A DNA stretch of 64,000 nucleotides from an uncultured Clostridia bacterium (GCA_947623585.1 CANQHA010000005.1:59247-123246), one strand, 5' to 3'; positions 25,313 through 35,102 are shown, counted from the first letter of the stretch. Program-made: numbers and translations. Notes: generated by a model not told the origin, from the letters alone.

Positions 25313-25828
25313 TTACGCTGTTCCACATCCCGAAAAATCGGGACGCTGCCGCTCGTCGTTCAAAAAATATTTGACTTCCCGGCTCGGAGCCAGGAGCTCT
25401 GTTCGGAAAAAGCCCGGATAGTACGGCACCGGTGTGTCAACAGGCACCCAATGCAGGAATTCTTTCTGCCCGTCCTCGGTAAAGGAGCCGCAGACAGGGG
25501 CAAAATCCGGGGGAACCTTCATGTAAAAATAGAAGGAGATCTCATAAATCAGCTTTCCCATGTTGGCGGGGGCGTCGCCGTAAAAGTAGTTTTCATGCAC
25601 AAAGCCGAGCCGGTCGACCTCCATGTCCACACCGGTTTCCTCCCGCACTTCCCGCCTTACAGCCTCCTCGGCAGTCTCGCCGAACTTGATACGCCCGCCG
25701 ACGGAATACAGGTACTCCGGGCTGCGCTTGCTGCCGGCCATGAGGATCCGGCCGTCCTTCATGATGATGGCGCCGACGCGCAGGTTGATGAGCCCACTCT
25801 CACAGGGGACGCACATATCCTTTCCCAT
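25313..25828 (-). CDS. Nudix hydrolase
   Basis: 171 residues from the ATG at 25828, which follows AAGGAGG; in-frame TTG further upstream is unlikely. The Nudix box runs GGRIKFGETAEEAVRREV then REETGVD near 56-80, with all four glutamates. It probably hydrolyses a nucleoside diphosphate derivative; substrate cannot be told. Confidence 0.9.
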   Translation of the reverse strand: MGKDMCVPCESGLINLRVGAIIMKDGRILMAGSKRSPEYLYSVGGRIKFGETAEEAVRREVREETGVDMEVDRLGFVHENYFYGDAPANMGKLIYEISFYFYMKVPPDFAPVCGSFTEDGQKEFLHWVPVDTPVPYYPGFFRTELLAPSREVKYFLNDERQRPDFSGCGTA

Positions 25829-25898
25829 CGCTTTTGCCTCCTTCAAATTTCGTTTTGACAAAATATCATATCTATCATCAATTCTATAATTTGTACGC

Positions 25899-27224
25899 TC
25901 ACGCTTCCAGCCGTTTCATCCATCCACGCCTTCTGAAAACGACCAGGGAGACGGCGAAGCGGATGCACTCCTCCAGGGACAGGGCGAGGTAAACCAACGG
26001 GACGGACCGGTGGAACACGAAAGCGGTGAGAAGTCCAAAGGGTACGCCGAAAAGCCAGGTGCCCATCAGGTCGATGGCCATGACATAGGTCGTCTTTCCG
26101 CCGCTGCGCAGAATGCCGCTGCCGATGATCATGTTCAGCACCTTGAAGGGCATGATTGCGGCGTAGACGGCAAGGAGCTGTACTGTCAGCTCCCGGATAC
26201 CGGTCTCCACCTTGAAAATGAGTACATACCGGGGGCTTACAAAGAATATTACCGCAGACAGCATCAGGGAGCCCGCCAAGCCGTAAAACAGCAGCTTTTT
26301 CGCCTCCTGATAGGCTGCCTCCCGGTCCCCGTCGCCAAGGCGCTTGCCGATGAGGATCGCCGCGGCTTGGCTCAGACCGCACAGGGCCCCAATCGCTAAG
26401 GACTGCACGGGGTTCGTCAGCGTCATGGCGGCGCTGGCGTCGGTGCCCAGGTGGCCGTAGATGCCGGCGTATACGTTTTCGCCCAGGACCCACATAAATT
26501 CACTGACCAGCAGCGGCAGCAGCATGGAGAGATACTGTCTCCACGCAAAGGTGCCTGTTGCAGCGTCCTTCGACCTTTCTCGGTATTTGGCGAACATACC
26601 GAGAACGACCACGAAATAGACGAGCTGCGAGAGCAGCGTCGCCAACGCTGCCCCAGTGACGCCGAGGGTCGGTGCGCCCAGCCGCCCGAAGATCAATATC
26701 CAGTTGAGGCATGTGTTGACCGCCGCCGAGGCAAGCCCCGCCCAGAGCGGAAGGGTCGCCTTCTCCATGCACCGCAGATACGTGGACAGGATCGTGATCC
26801 CCGCCGTCGGCAGGAAAGTGCAGGAGACGATGGCGAGATACCGACCCGCCGTTTCCGCCGTCGCGTGGTCATTGATGTAGAGGCTCATGATTTGCTTCGG
26901 AACAATGATACCGACCAAAGTAAACAGCGCGGCGATGATGAGGCATATCCGAAGATTGACTGTCAGGCTCCGCCGAGTCTCGGCGGTGTTTTTCTGACCC
27001 ATGTATTGCGAGAGCATGATCCCCGCCACCGCGCCCACGGCGGATATGACCACGTTATAAATACCGGTGAATTTCCCTGCAAGACCCACAGCAGCCACCT
27101 CCACGCCTCCAAGCTGGCCGATCATTACCTGATCCACCACGCTGAATGACGCCTGGAGCATGGATTGCAGCGCCACGGGAACGGCCAAAGCGCAGACGGA
27201 ACGGAAAAAAGAATGTTTTTTCAT
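25899..27224 (-). CDS. MATE-family multidrug efflux transporter
   Basis: 441 residues from the ATG at 27224 behind AGGAGGTG. Twelve hydrophobic segments in two bundles, with PVALQSMLQASFSVVDQVMI near 16-35 and the repeated VGLAGKF motif, identify a NorM/DinF-type Na+ or H+ coupled exporter. It follows the LacI regulator by 130 bases on the same strand and may be its target. Confidence 0.92.
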   Translation of the reverse strand: MKKHSFFRSVCALAVPVALQSMLQASFSVVDQVMIGQLGGVEVAAVGLAGKFTGIYNVVISAVGAVAGIMLSQYMGQKNTAETRRSLTVNLRICLIIAALFTLVGIIVPKQIMSLYINDHATAETAGRYLAIVSCTFLPTAGITILSTYLRCMEKATLPLWAGLASAAVNTCLNWILIFGRLGAPTLGVTGAALATLLSQLVYFVVVLGMFAKYRERSKDAATGTFAWRQYLSMLLPLLVSEFMWVLGENVYAGIYGHLGTDASAAMTLTNPVQSLAIGALCGLSQAAAILIGKRLGDGDREAAYQEAKKLLFYGLAGSLMLSAVIFFVSPRYVLIFKVETGIRELTVQLLAVYAAIMPFKVLNMIIGSGILRSGGKTTYVMAIDLMGTWLFGVPFGLLTAFVFHRSVPLVYLALSLEECIRFAVSLVVFRRRGWMKRLEA

Positions 27225-27354
27225 GAAAACACCTCCTGACAGACCGATTATAACCCGCAGACGGTGCATTTTCAAATCTTAAATCCGTAAGCTGTGACAA
27301 AAATGGAAGATAATTTTTGTTAAAAATGACAATGCAATGTCAAAATCAAGCTGT

Positions 27355-28353
27355 TCAGCAATTCCTTGTGCTGTCTCGTATCACCAAGGACGTGGAGAGG
27401 GTAATGACCGGTTCCACCGGATCACCGGCACGCATTTTTGCGATAGCGCCCAGTGCCGTCCTTGCGCGTTCCGCATTATCCTGACGAACGGAAGTTAGAG
27501 ACGGATAAACCAACCCGCAAAGGGGCGTGTCGTCAAATCCGGCGACAGATATTTCGCCCGGTATATCCACGCCGTTGCCCTGCAAAAAATGAATGAGATC
27601 AACCGCATAATAATCCGATACAGCAAAAACAGCCGTGAAGTTCCTGATCTTGGGCAACTTCTCCCGGTAAAAGGACATCCGCTCTGCCTTGATCATCGGG
27701 ATCATCATAAACTCTGCGCCGCTCCCGAAGCCTTCCCGAAAGCCCTTCCAGCGTTCCAGGTCCATGTCAATATCGTTGTCCGAGAGGCACAGGGCACGCT
27801 CGTGCCCGCAAAGGCGGAAATACTCTCCTACCTGAAATCCCCCATGCCGGTCGTCGATGTTCACGGCGCAAACCCGCTCCGCTGTGACGCCGCAGGCGTC
27901 GTAGACCACAAAGGGTACGCGGACATTCTCTCTGAGGCGCCCGTAATCCGCGCTGCAAAAGCCGATGAGCACCAGACCCTCCAGGTTCCACATGGTGGCG
28001 AAGGAGACGATCTCTTCAAGGGCGTTCACAGCCCTCACCATCATCTGCAATCCGCGTCCGGCCGTCTCCGCACTGAGGGCATTGAGCGCCGAGGCGATAA
28101 AGGCGTCCTCCAGAACGTGAGATTCATATTTCTCATGGGCATTGATGACCACCCCCACAATTTTCGCAGGGTTTTCCGCCAGCAGCACCTCCGCCGCCCG
28201 CGGCAGATACCCCCGCTCTTCTAAGGCGCGGCGCACACGCACCGCCGTTCGCTCGGACACCATGCCGGTCTTGCCGTGGAGCACATACGACACCGCCGCC
28301 GTACTGAGCCCCAACTCCTCCGCAATATCCGAAAGCCTCACTTTTTCTTCCAT
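27355..28353 (-). CDS. LacI-family transcriptional regulator
   Basis: 332 residues from the ATG at 28353 (AGAGG site). The LacI HTH is VRLSDIAEELGLSTAAVSYV near 4-23 with the hinge RRALEERGYLPRAAEVLL; a periplasmic-binding-protein-like sensor follows (KIVGVVINAHEKYESHVLED, FDDTPLCGLVYPSLTSVRQD). Effector unknown, probably a sugar. Downstream genes are a MATE pump, Nudix and GrpB rather than sugar genes, which is unusual. Confidence 0.9.
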   Translation of the reverse strand: MEEKVRLSDIAEELGLSTAAVSYVLHGKTGMVSERTAVRVRRALEERGYLPRAAEVLLAENPAKIVGVVINAHEKYESHVLEDAFIASALNALSAETAGRGLQMMVRAVNALEEIVSFATMWNLEGLVLIGFCSADYGRLRENVRVPFVVYDACGVTAERVCAVNIDDRHGGFQVGEYFRLCGHERALCLSDNDIDMDLERWKGFREGFGSGAEFMMIPMIKAERMSFYREKLPKIRNFTAVFAVSDYYAVDLIHFLQGNGVDIPGEISVAGFDDTPLCGLVYPSLTSVRQDNAERARTALGAIAKMRAGDPVEPVITLSTSLVIRDSTRNC

Positions 28354-28391
28354 GTTATACCTCTTTTCCGCTTCCGTCAAACGTGAATTTG

Positions 28392-28904
28392 TCAATCAAT
28401 TCCAAAGGCTGAGTCATATTTGACCATACCCTTAACTTGAGGTGCGTCATCTTGTAATTTGAATGCCATGTAGTATTCGTCCTGCACTTCAAATGGCGCT
28501 TCTATTCCATATAAACTCGCTGGAAGATAGCCGGCACGAGGATAATATGTCGGGGAACCCAGTACCACCGAGTAGTCATACCCCAACTGTTTGGCAATAC
28601 GGTGTCCCTCACGGATAAGCGCCAGCCCGATTCCTCTCCGCTGATATGCCGGAAGAACAGAAAGGGGCGCAAGTGCAAGTTCAATATATTCCCCTATGGT
28701 GATTTTTGTAAAGAGAATATGCCCCACGATTTTTCCATCTTCCATCGCCACAAGGGAGAGTTCTGGAATAAATGAAGAACTGGCTCGCAACAGGGTCACA
28801 AGCTCTTGCTCGTTTCCATCGCTATGTTCAGCATGAGAAAATGCTTCTGTTATGACCTGAAAGACTGAATTATAATCGTCTGCTCGTTCTTGCCTTATTT
28901 CCAT
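28392..28904 (-). CDS. GNAT-family N-acetyltransferase
   Basis: 170 residues of the YhbS-like GNAT branch: IRQERADDYNSVFQVITEAF start, LAPLSVLPAYQRRGIGLALI near 78-97 with the QRRGIG acetyl-CoA loop, and VLGSPTYYPRAGYLPAS. Substrate unknown. It lies downstream of the ABC permease on the same strand with 75 bases between. Confidence 0.9.
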   Translation of the reverse strand: MEIRQERADDYNSVFQVITEAFSHAEHSDGNEQELVTLLRASSSFIPELSLVAMEDGKIVGHILFTKITIGEYIELALAPLSVLPAYQRRGIGLALIREGHRIAKQLGYDYSVVLGSPTYYPRAGYLPASLYGIEAPFEVQDEYYMAFKLQDDAPQVKGMVKYDSAFGID

Positions 28905-28979
28905 ACAAGCACCGCCTTTTTAGGAAACTCTTTATACTGTCAACTCTCGATTTGCCGCTCCGCTACACGTATTGTTGCC

Positions 28980-29711
28980 TCACTGCCTTTTCATCTGTCT
29001 CAAAAAGGCGAATACCGCGATAGTGGTCACGGCGGCAGCGTAGCCAATCACCCACCAGAGGTGAGGGAACACTCCCGCATAATCGCCCTGAAGGACTGCC
29101 CGCTCCATCTCCACAGCGTGGACGAACGGCAGCAGATTTGCGATCTTTTTGAACGCGCCGCCCACCAGCCCCAGGTCGAACCAGATGCCGGAGAGCCACG
29201 CCGTCAGATTCGTGAGTAAAGCTCCGCAAATGCCGCCGACTTGCTTATCCGTGAAAATGCTGCCGCACAAGAGCCCTAACGACACGAATAGCAGCGCAAC
29301 GGGGATGGTGAACAAAACCGAAGTCAAAATATGAATCGTCACATGAAGCCCTAAAATCACCGCCATCGCAAAGCAGATGACCGACTGCGCAATACAGATT
29401 GGCAAAATCGGCAGGAGATAGCCCAGAATGAAGCCTCCAGCCGTCAGGGGCGTGGTGTACAGCCTTTGCAGGAAGGAACTGCCCCTGTCCTTTGCGATAA
29501 GCGTGGCGGAGAACAGCGTCATAAACGACAGCCCGAAAATCACGATACCCGGCGCGAGTTGCTCAATCTCAAACATCTGTACCGGAATATTTTTACGGAT
29601 AGCAGTCATCAAAATCAACAAAACCAGCGGGAAGCCTACCCCGAACAGCAGGTTGAGCGGGTCGCGCAAAATTTCCAGATCGTTGCGCTTGGAAAATGCC
29701 AGAGTTTTCAC
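28980..29711 (-). CDS. ABC-2 type transporter permease
   Basis: 243 residues from GTG at 29711, whose codon overlaps the ATPase stop (GTGA). Six hydrophobic segments near 22-45, 55-75, 95-125, 130-160, 165-185 and 215-237 fit an ABC-2 exporter permease; DRGSSFLQRLYTTPLTAGGF is the family's amphipathic connector. It forms the exporter with the DrrA-type ATPase encoded just before. Confidence 0.9.
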   Translation of the reverse strand: MKTLAFSKRNDLEILRDPLNLLFGVGFPLVLLILMTAIRKNIPVQMFEIEQLAPGIVIFGLSFMTLFSATLIAKDRGSSFLQRLYTTPLTAGGFILGYLLPILPICIAQSVICFAMAVILGLHVTIHILTSVLFTIPVALLFVSLGLLCGSIFTDKQVGGICGALLTNLTAWLSGIWFDLGLVGGAFKKIANLLPFVHAVEMERAVLQGDYAGVFPHLWWVIGYAAAVTTIAVFAFLRQMKRQ

Positions 29712-30436
29712 GCCTGTCCCTCCTTTACAATCCGCACAAAAGCCTCGTCGAATTTGTCTGTACCCGCATGGACTTTGATTTCCGCAGGTGTGCCGGTGAG
29801 CAGGAGCCGCCCGCTTTTCATTATCGCCACACGGTCGGAGAGCGCCTCGGCTTCCTCCATGTAATGGGTCGTCAGGATAACTGTCATCTGCCCCTTGAGC
29901 GCGCGGATCATGTCCCAAAGCTCGCTTCGAGCCAGCACATCAAGCCCCAAAGTAGGCTCGTCGAGAAATAAAATCTGCGGATCGCTGATGAGCGCCATAG
30001 CGATGCTGAGTCGCCGCTGCCAGCCGCCTGAAAGTTTTCCCGCGCGTTTGTTTTCGATATTTTTCAGATCAAAGCGCTTGCTCAGCTCCGAAATTTTGAC
30101 CTTTATTTCATCTTTTGAAAACCCGTGAACGCCTGCCATCAGCTCCAGATTTTCCTTGACAGTGAGATTCGGGGCGACTGCCGTTTCCTGCGGAGACACC
30201 GCAATAGACGACTTCACCGCTGCGCTCTCGGTCATTATGTTTTTGCCGAGAAGATAAGCCTCGCCCAATGTAGGTTTGGTCAGACCTGTCAGCATTTTTA
30301 TAGTCGTGGTCTTGCCCGCGCCGTTGACCCCTAAAAGCGACATCAGCTCGCCCTGCCGAACGGTGAGGTTCAGCCCGTCGACTGCGGTCAAATCTTTATA
30401 TTTTTTAGTCAGATCAACCGTTTTAATTGCGTCCAT
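29708..30436 (-). CDS. ABC transporter ATP-binding protein (DrrA type)
   Basis: 242 residues: Walker A GVNGAGKTT near 36-44, signature LSGGWQRR near 139-146 (Trp instead of the usual Gln or Glu), Walker B ILFLDEPTLGLD near 159-170. DrrA-type ATPases power drug or lipid export. It begins directly after the TetR stop codon. Confidence 0.93.
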   Translation of the reverse strand: MDAIKTVDLTKKYKDLTAVDGLNLTVRQGELMSLLGVNGAGKTTTIKMLTGLTKPTLGEAYLLGKNIMTESAAVKSSIAVSPQETAVAPNLTVKENLELMAGVHGFSKDEIKVKISELSKRFDLKNIENKRAGKLSGGWQRRLSIAMALISDPQILFLDEPTLGLDVLARSELWDMIRALKGQMTVILTTHYMEEAEALSDRVAIMKSGRLLLTGTPAEIKVHAGTDKFDEAFVRIVKEGQA

Positions 30437-31006
30437 TTATTTTCCCTCCGCGTCGCAAAAACGGGTTTTCAGCCCCATGTAAACATCGGTCAGAACGCGG
30501 CTGACAAACGCCTCGTCCCACTGAAGATAGGAAGTCGCGATCATTGTCGCGATGCCGTGGACGACTATCCAAAGCTCCATGTGAAAGGTGTATGCGGCGT
30601 CCTCGTCAATGCCGAGATTTTTTTGAATCAGCTCCAAAAGCGGGCGAATCTCCTCACGGTTTTCGGTGACGGTCTCCCCGCTGCGGTCGCGCATGAAAAG
30701 CAGCTTGAACAGCTCTTTTTCCTCGGTGGCAAAGCGAATGTACGCCATGCCGCTCGCCTTATACGGCGGATATTTCCCCGCGGCCATGTCATCAGCGATA
30801 TAGCCCTGATACAGCTCGTCTGCGGCAGACAGTACCGACGTCTGCACCTCTTCCATATTCTTAAAAAGCCCGAAAATCGGCTTGACAGAACAGCCGAGCT
30901 CCTCAGCAAGCGAACGAGCGGTCAGTCCTCCAAGCCCACCCCTTCGCACTATATTCAGCGCGGCACAGGTGATCTCATCTCGCGTAAACATAAATTTTGG
31001 CGGCAT
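30437..31006 (-). CDS. TetR-family regulator of the ABC-2 exporter
   Basis: 189 residues. HTH at about 8-50 (FTRDEITCAALNIVRRGGLG, LTARSLAEELG), then KPIFGLFKNMEEVQ and the C-terminal HGIATM motif, the same architecture as the element-borne TetR at 16954. First gene of a compact TetR-ATPase-permease operon with overlapping or abutting genes. Its operator is probably the dyad at 31025-31056. Confidence 0.92.
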   Translation of the reverse strand: MPPKFMFTRDEITCAALNIVRRGGLGGLTARSLAEELGCSVKPIFGLFKNMEEVQTSVLSAADELYQGYIADDMAAGKYPPYKASGMAYIRFATEEKELFKLLFMRDRSGETVTENREEIRPLLELIQKNLGIDEDAAYTFHMELWIVVHGIATMIATSYLQWDEAFVSRVLTDVYMGLKTRFCDAEGK

Positions 31007-31024
31007 AATAAGTTTCTCCTTTTT

Positions 31025-31084
31025 GAGTATCAGATGTTATGCAACTGATGTTACTCATTATACACGTTTTTTTGAACTTGTCAA
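31025..31084 (-). promoter_or_regulatory. Promoter and TetR operator candidate
   Basis: Minus strand TTGACA (31084-31079), 16-base spacer, TATAAT (31062-31057). Directly downstream GAGTATCAG (31025-31033) and CTGATGTTACTC (31045-31056) form an imperfect 32-base dyad covering the transcription start. Confidence 0.75.
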
Positions 31085-31118
31085 GAGGGGAAAGCGAAAA
31101 TTTTTGTGGAGATAGAAA

Positions 31119-31155
31119 ATATCCTATGATTGCTTAGAACCCAATCATAGGATAT
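31119..31155. repeat. Perfect 14-bp inverted repeat
   Basis: ATATCCTATGATTG (31119-31132) and CAATCATAGGATAT (31142-31155) with a 9-base loop. Weak T bias on the minus strand only (TTTTC), so it may be a poor terminator for the small gene to its right, or an element end. Confidence 0.6.
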
Positions 31156-31241
31156 GCGTTCGCGAGAAATCAGCTTTGTCAGACAAGGGGGTATCTGTCT
31201 TATGATATATTGCTCTTATTATCCGTGAAAATTTCGCTCAA

Positions 31242-31433
31242 TCAATACCCATAATCCCACGGATCGAACCCAGCGTCCTCAAGCAGTTCCGCTCTGACGT
31301 CAGGTTCCATCTCGTCGAGCAGTTCTGGGTTAAATCCAAATGCTTTAAGATCTTCGCGAGCCCTCAGAATATCCTCGACAGTCCTCGCGCTCACGATTTT
31401 AATGTCATCATACTGCTCAGGCTTTTTTCTCAT
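31242..31433 (-). CDS. Small repeat-borne protein, copy A (frame-shifted N-terminus)
   Basis: 63 residues from the ATG at 31433. The C-terminal VEDILRAREDLKAFGF and LEDAGFDPWDYGY are almost identical to the copy at 60070. Relative to that copy one extra base lies in the AAAAAAGCC run, so the normal start (ATGCAG with AGGAG) now runs into a stop and only an internal ATG without a good ribosome-binding site remains. Family unknown. Confidence 0.5.
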   Translation of the reverse strand: MRKKPEQYDDIKIVSARTVEDILRAREDLKAFGFNPELLDEMEPDVRAELLEDAGFDPWDYGY

Positions 31434-31788
31434 TGTCTTTCTGCATATGCTTGTACTCCTGTCTTGACATCGGCTACAAATCCGCTGTAATAGGTGATTT
31501 GCTCCGCTTTGTTTAACACATTTACTACTTAGCACTCTCAAGGGGTCAAATTGGGGTCAAAAATAACTAAAAAATGGAAAATAACGAGAACACTTTAGCA
31601 GACCGCATAGAAAAATGCCCCAAAACGGTCGTTTTGGGACTGCATGGGGCACCCGAAAATGCGTGCATTTTTGGGGAAAGAGGCGGAACAGCGGAATGAG
31701 CGAGCCACGACGAACAGGAGCGGTGAGGGATATGCAGCTTGTGACGCCGAGCGGGGGAAGGACTTGCGAGGCGACCTCCGGTTATGAG
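31248..31788 (-). repeat. 0.54-kb dispersed element, copy A, with tRNA-fMet-like end
   Basis: Aligns base for base, with scattered substitutions, to 60077-60613: small ORF, AGTGCTAAGTAG spacer, the doubled GGGGTCAAA motif, and a terminal segment. Its right end (31751-31766 and 31772-31788) repeats the 3' half of the initiator tRNA gene at 60839-60914, minus the T-loop region. The gap 31789-32047 beyond shows no gene. Confidence 0.85.
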
Positions 31789-32047
31789 GCAGAATTTACC
31801 AGTAATTAAGTTGCTAATCCGCCTATTTTTGTGCAATTATGACAGCAAATAATATGCTAGCCAGCACATAATTTGTGCAAATTCATATACTTTCAGAATT
31901 CAATGAGTATAGGCTTGCACGTTTTCTGCACGTTTGTTAGAAAAACCGTTAGAAAAATACTCGTTTAACGCGTTTATAAAATAGTGAAAATTATTAGGAA
32001 ACTAAGTTAAAATAACGCCGCTATAAATTGCTGTGAATTCGTGATTT

Positions 32048-33277
32048 TCATATCATCCATATCGGAACAATAAGGTTATTTTTATCAAATGCACTTAGCT
32101 GCTCAGCCATACAAAGAACAGCTCCGTTGCCAAGCTTAGATGAGGATTTATCAATAATTTCAAAGACTCTTGTCAGCCGCTTGTCAGGCAAAGCTGTCTT
32201 TTTTATCTCGATAGGGCAGAGCTTGCCGTCTCCCTCTAAAATAACGTCTATTTCTTTTGCATCACGGTCGCGGTAGAAATATATAAAAGGTTCAAGTCCG
32301 GCGTTCTGATAACTCTTTACTATCTCGGAAACAGCATAATTTTCAAGCAGTGCGCCGTTCATTGCGCCGCTTTCTGCAACATCGGGGGAAGACCAGCGGG
32401 TCAGGTAACAGACAAGTCCGGTATCGTAAAAATATACCTTGGGCGTTTTGATCGTGCGTTTCAGAACGTTGTTCGAATATGGGTGTAGGAGGAATATTAT
32501 ACCCAGCGTTTCAAGAATATTTATCCAGTTTTTTGCGGTTTTCATATCTATATCCGCGTCGTCTGCAATGTCTTTGTAATTGAGAAGCTGAGATGACCTT
32601 GCTGCAACTGCAGTAATAAAACGGTTAAATTTCAGTGAATCGATGCTTCCTGAAATATCGCGGACATCACGCTCGACATAGGTGGAAATATATGAGGAAT
32701 AATAGACGTTTCTGTCCTGATATTCACCGCTTACAAGCCCCGGCATTGAGCCATTCCAAATTCTTTTAAATATTTCGGGAGTCGTCATCTGCTTAATGCT
32801 GTCGCGCTCGGCGAGTAGGCGCTCAAAATCTACAGTAAACGGAATGCACGGAGCGCCGGTTACTTCTCTTTGGGACATTGGCGACATATGCAAAAGGGCA
32901 ACGCGGCCTGCGAGAGATTCCTGTACTCCTTGCATCAGTCTGAATATCTGAGATCCGGTCAGCCAAAAATCACCGGGAGTTTTCTTTTCGTCGATATGAA
33001 TTTTAATATAGGTAAAAAGCTCCGGGGCGTATTGAACCTCATCGATCAACACCGGAGGACTGTAAAGCTGTAAAAAGAGAGCAGGGTCATTCTTTGCAAT
33101 TTCACGCGCGTTCAGGTCATCGAGAGAAATATATTTTCTCCCGATATTTTCTTTCTCTGCGAGTTTTTTGAGCATTGTTGTTTTCCCGGCTTGCCTTGGT
33201 CCGGTAACTAAAATTGCAGCATAAGATTTGCTCAGTCTAAGGATCGGATCCTCCATATGTCGCTTGATATATTCCAT
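32048..33277 (-). CDS. AAA_14/DUF4143 ATPase
   Basis: 409 residues. Walker A is GPRQAGKTTML near 26-36, Walker B VLIDEVQYAPEL near 75-86, sensor WLTGSQ near 103-108, and the C-terminal DUF4143 nuclease-like domain has FYDTGLVCYL near 273-282, YFYRDRDAKEIDVILE near 335-350 and CPIEIKKT. The E(I)DxxxE..EIKK pattern recalls PD-(D/E)XK nucleases. Role unknown, common in gut anaerobes in many paralogues. Confidence 0.9.
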   Translation of the reverse strand: MEYIKRHMEDPILRLSKSYAAILVTGPRQAGKTTMLKKLAEKENIGRKYISLDDLNAREIAKNDPALFLQLYSPPVLIDEVQYAPELFTYIKIHIDEKKTPGDFWLTGSQIFRLMQGVQESLAGRVALLHMSPMSQREVTGAPCIPFTVDFERLLAERDSIKQMTTPEIFKRIWNGSMPGLVSGEYQDRNVYYSSYISTYVERDVRDISGSIDSLKFNRFITAVAARSSQLLNYKDIADDADIDMKTAKNWINILETLGIIFLLHPYSNNVLKRTIKTPKVYFYDTGLVCYLTRWSSPDVAESGAMNGALLENYAVSEIVKSYQNAGLEPFIYFYRDRDAKEIDVILEGDGKLCPIEIKKTALPDKRLTRVFEIIDKSSSKLGNGAVLCMAEQLSAFDKNNLIVPIWMI

Positions 33278-33344
33278 GACTGCACCGCCTTTGATTTGTT
33301 ATTTCAATTGTATTATAGCATATAGATCTTCATCAGTCAATATT

Positions 33345-33395
33345 TTTTCGGCAGATTTTACATTTCACCACAAATCTGCCGAAGTTTTTGCAATG
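33345..33395. repeat. CGGCAGATTT hairpin element
   Basis: CGGCAGATTT pairs with AAATCTGCCG across about 16 bases. A degraded relative lies at about 35050-35097. Confidence 0.5.
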
Positions 33396-33421
33396 CACTT
33401 TACTTAGAATGGAAGTATATA

Positions 33422-33453
33422 AAAAGGAAGTCCTTCAAAGAGGGCTTCCTTTT
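33422..33453 (-). terminator. Terminator of the second AAA/DUF4143 gene
   Basis: AAAAGGAAGTCCT and AGGGCTTCCTTTT form a stem; on the minus strand it is followed by TTTTTATA, placed after the stop codon at 33507. Confidence 0.85.
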
Positions 33454-33506
33454 AAAGTAATTCTTGAAAAGCTACCTTTAAATTATTCTTTACTCTCATT
33501 CCAATC

Positions 33507-34733
33507 TCATATCAAATTCGATGGGATAATCAGCGTATTCTCATAAAGCGGTAGCACGACGTCTGACATACAAATCACGGCACCGGTGCCGACGGTGCGT
33601 TCTGCGCTTGTCAGCACTGAAAAAGACTTTGCCGCGCTTTTATCGGGCGAACTCGACTTCTTGATTTCAATAGGGTGAAGAACGCCGTTTACCTCGATGA
33701 TCAAGTCGATTTCCTTCGTTTTATTATCTCGGTAAAAGCTCAGATTGACCTTGTTCTTTCCGTATGCGTAATGACGCACCAGCTCGCCGATAACGTAGTT
33801 TTCATAATAATATCCGCTCGCGGCACCGTTCATCAGCACATCGCGCGTTGTCCAAGATGACAGATATGCGCAAAAGCCGGTATCGCAGAAATACAGCTTC
33901 GGAGTTTTGACAAGGCGTTTCAATTCGTTTGAGGCATACGGCTCAAGCAGGAAAATGATACCCATCGATTGCAAAACTTTCACCCAGTCTTTTGCTGTAA
34001 CGCCGGACACTCCCGCGGATGCTCCGAGGTCGTTATAGTTTATAAGCTGACCTGTAAAAGCAGCGCAAGCCCGCAGAAATTTGCGGAACCCTTCGGTGTC
34101 GGCGATTCCGTAGTCGTCAACAGCATCGCGCATCAGATATGTTTCGATATATGAGTTAAAGTACTCGCCAAGCTGTTCTTCGTCCTTTTCCTGAACGTCG
34201 GGAAGACCGCCCCGCCAGATGTTATCAAATGTCGCAAGAATATTATTCTGTCCGAACAGCTTTTTGCGTGCCGTCAGAGATTTGAGAGAAAAATCATGGT
34301 CATCAGCAGGTTCAACGCTGAGCTTTTCCCTTGTGGACAAGCTGTACATTTTCAGAATACAAAGTCGTCCTGCAAGAGAATCTCCTGCCTTTTTAACAAG
34401 TTTTTTGCTCTGCGAGCCCGTCAGCCAGAACTGCCCGCGCTCCTCGCTTTCATCGCAAAGGATCTTGATCTCCTCAAAAAGCTCCGGCGCTTTTTGCACC
34501 TCATCAATGAGAATCGGTGGCTGATAGGTCTGCAAAAATAGTTTCGGGTCGGTCTGCGCGAATGTCCGAAGCTGAATATCGTCCATTGTCACATATGTCC
34601 GGTTTTGGTCTTTTGCAAGGTGTTTCAGCATTGTAGACTTGCCGACCTGCCGTGCGCCCACGACCATCACCGCTTTGAAAGCATCGCTCATATGAAGAAA
34701 TTTTCGTTCCAAGTCACGTTTGATATATTCCAT
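33507..34733 (-). CDS. AAA_14/DUF4143 ATPase, paralogue
   Basis: 408 residues from the ATG at 34733 behind TTGGAGG. Walker A GARQVGKSTML, Walker B ILIDEVQKAPEL, WLTGSQ, then the DUF4143 part FCDTGFCAYLSSW, FYRDNKTKEIDLIIEV and HPIEIKKSSSPD. Clearly paralogous to the neighbour at 32048 and in the same orientation, but too divergent to be a recent duplication. Confidence 0.9.
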   Translation of the reverse strand: MEYIKRDLERKFLHMSDAFKAVMVVGARQVGKSTMLKHLAKDQNRTYVTMDDIQLRTFAQTDPKLFLQTYQPPILIDEVQKAPELFEEIKILCDESEERGQFWLTGSQSKKLVKKAGDSLAGRLCILKMYSLSTREKLSVEPADDHDFSLKSLTARKKLFGQNNILATFDNIWRGGLPDVQEKDEEQLGEYFNSYIETYLMRDAVDDYGIADTEGFRKFLRACAAFTGQLINYNDLGASAGVSGVTAKDWVKVLQSMGIIFLLEPYASNELKRLVKTPKLYFCDTGFCAYLSSWTTRDVLMNGAASGYYYENYVIGELVRHYAYGKNKVNLSFYRDNKTKEIDLIIEVNGVLHPIEIKKSSSPDKSAAKSFSVLTSAERTVGTGAVICMSDVVLPLYENTLIIPSNLI

Positions 34734-34769
34734 AGACGCCTCCAAAAGATATATTTTAAAGTATACTTT

Positions 34770-34798
34770 ATTTTAGCACCAAGCAATGAGCTTGTCAA
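34770..34798 (-). promoter_or_regulatory. Promoter of the second AAA/DUF4143 gene
   Basis: Minus strand TTGACA (34798-34793), 17-base spacer, TAAAAT (34775-34770). The rest of the gap 34799-35102 has no gene I can support; it includes a degraded CGGCAGATTT element. Confidence 0.8.
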
Positions 34799-35102
34799 GT
34801 TTAAATGTGATATTTTTCAGCTTGATAATACGTTATTTTGCCGACGGTTTTCACATTGTCATTCTGAAAGACATATGCCTCAGGTATAGCGTAATCCGAG
34901 TTTTCCATTACCGACGTGAGTGTACAATAGCGGCAAACACCTACGCACTATGATTAAAAATCCCGGCTGTATGTGGTATGATATATAAAACCCCATCGAA
35001 AGGAGCCTGTCCGCACCTGTCTAATCCCTTTAATCTGCCGCAGTAAATAATTTTTCGCCAGATTTCATATTTCATTATAAATCCACCGCAATTTTTGTCC
35101 AT

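Noticed and set aside
31119..31155. Terminator on the plus strand
   Set aside because: No T run follows on that strand and no plus-strand gene ends nearby.
31751..31788. A second tRNA-fMet gene in the repeat copies
   Set aside because: Only the 3' half is present and the T-loop segment is replaced, so no functional tRNA can form.
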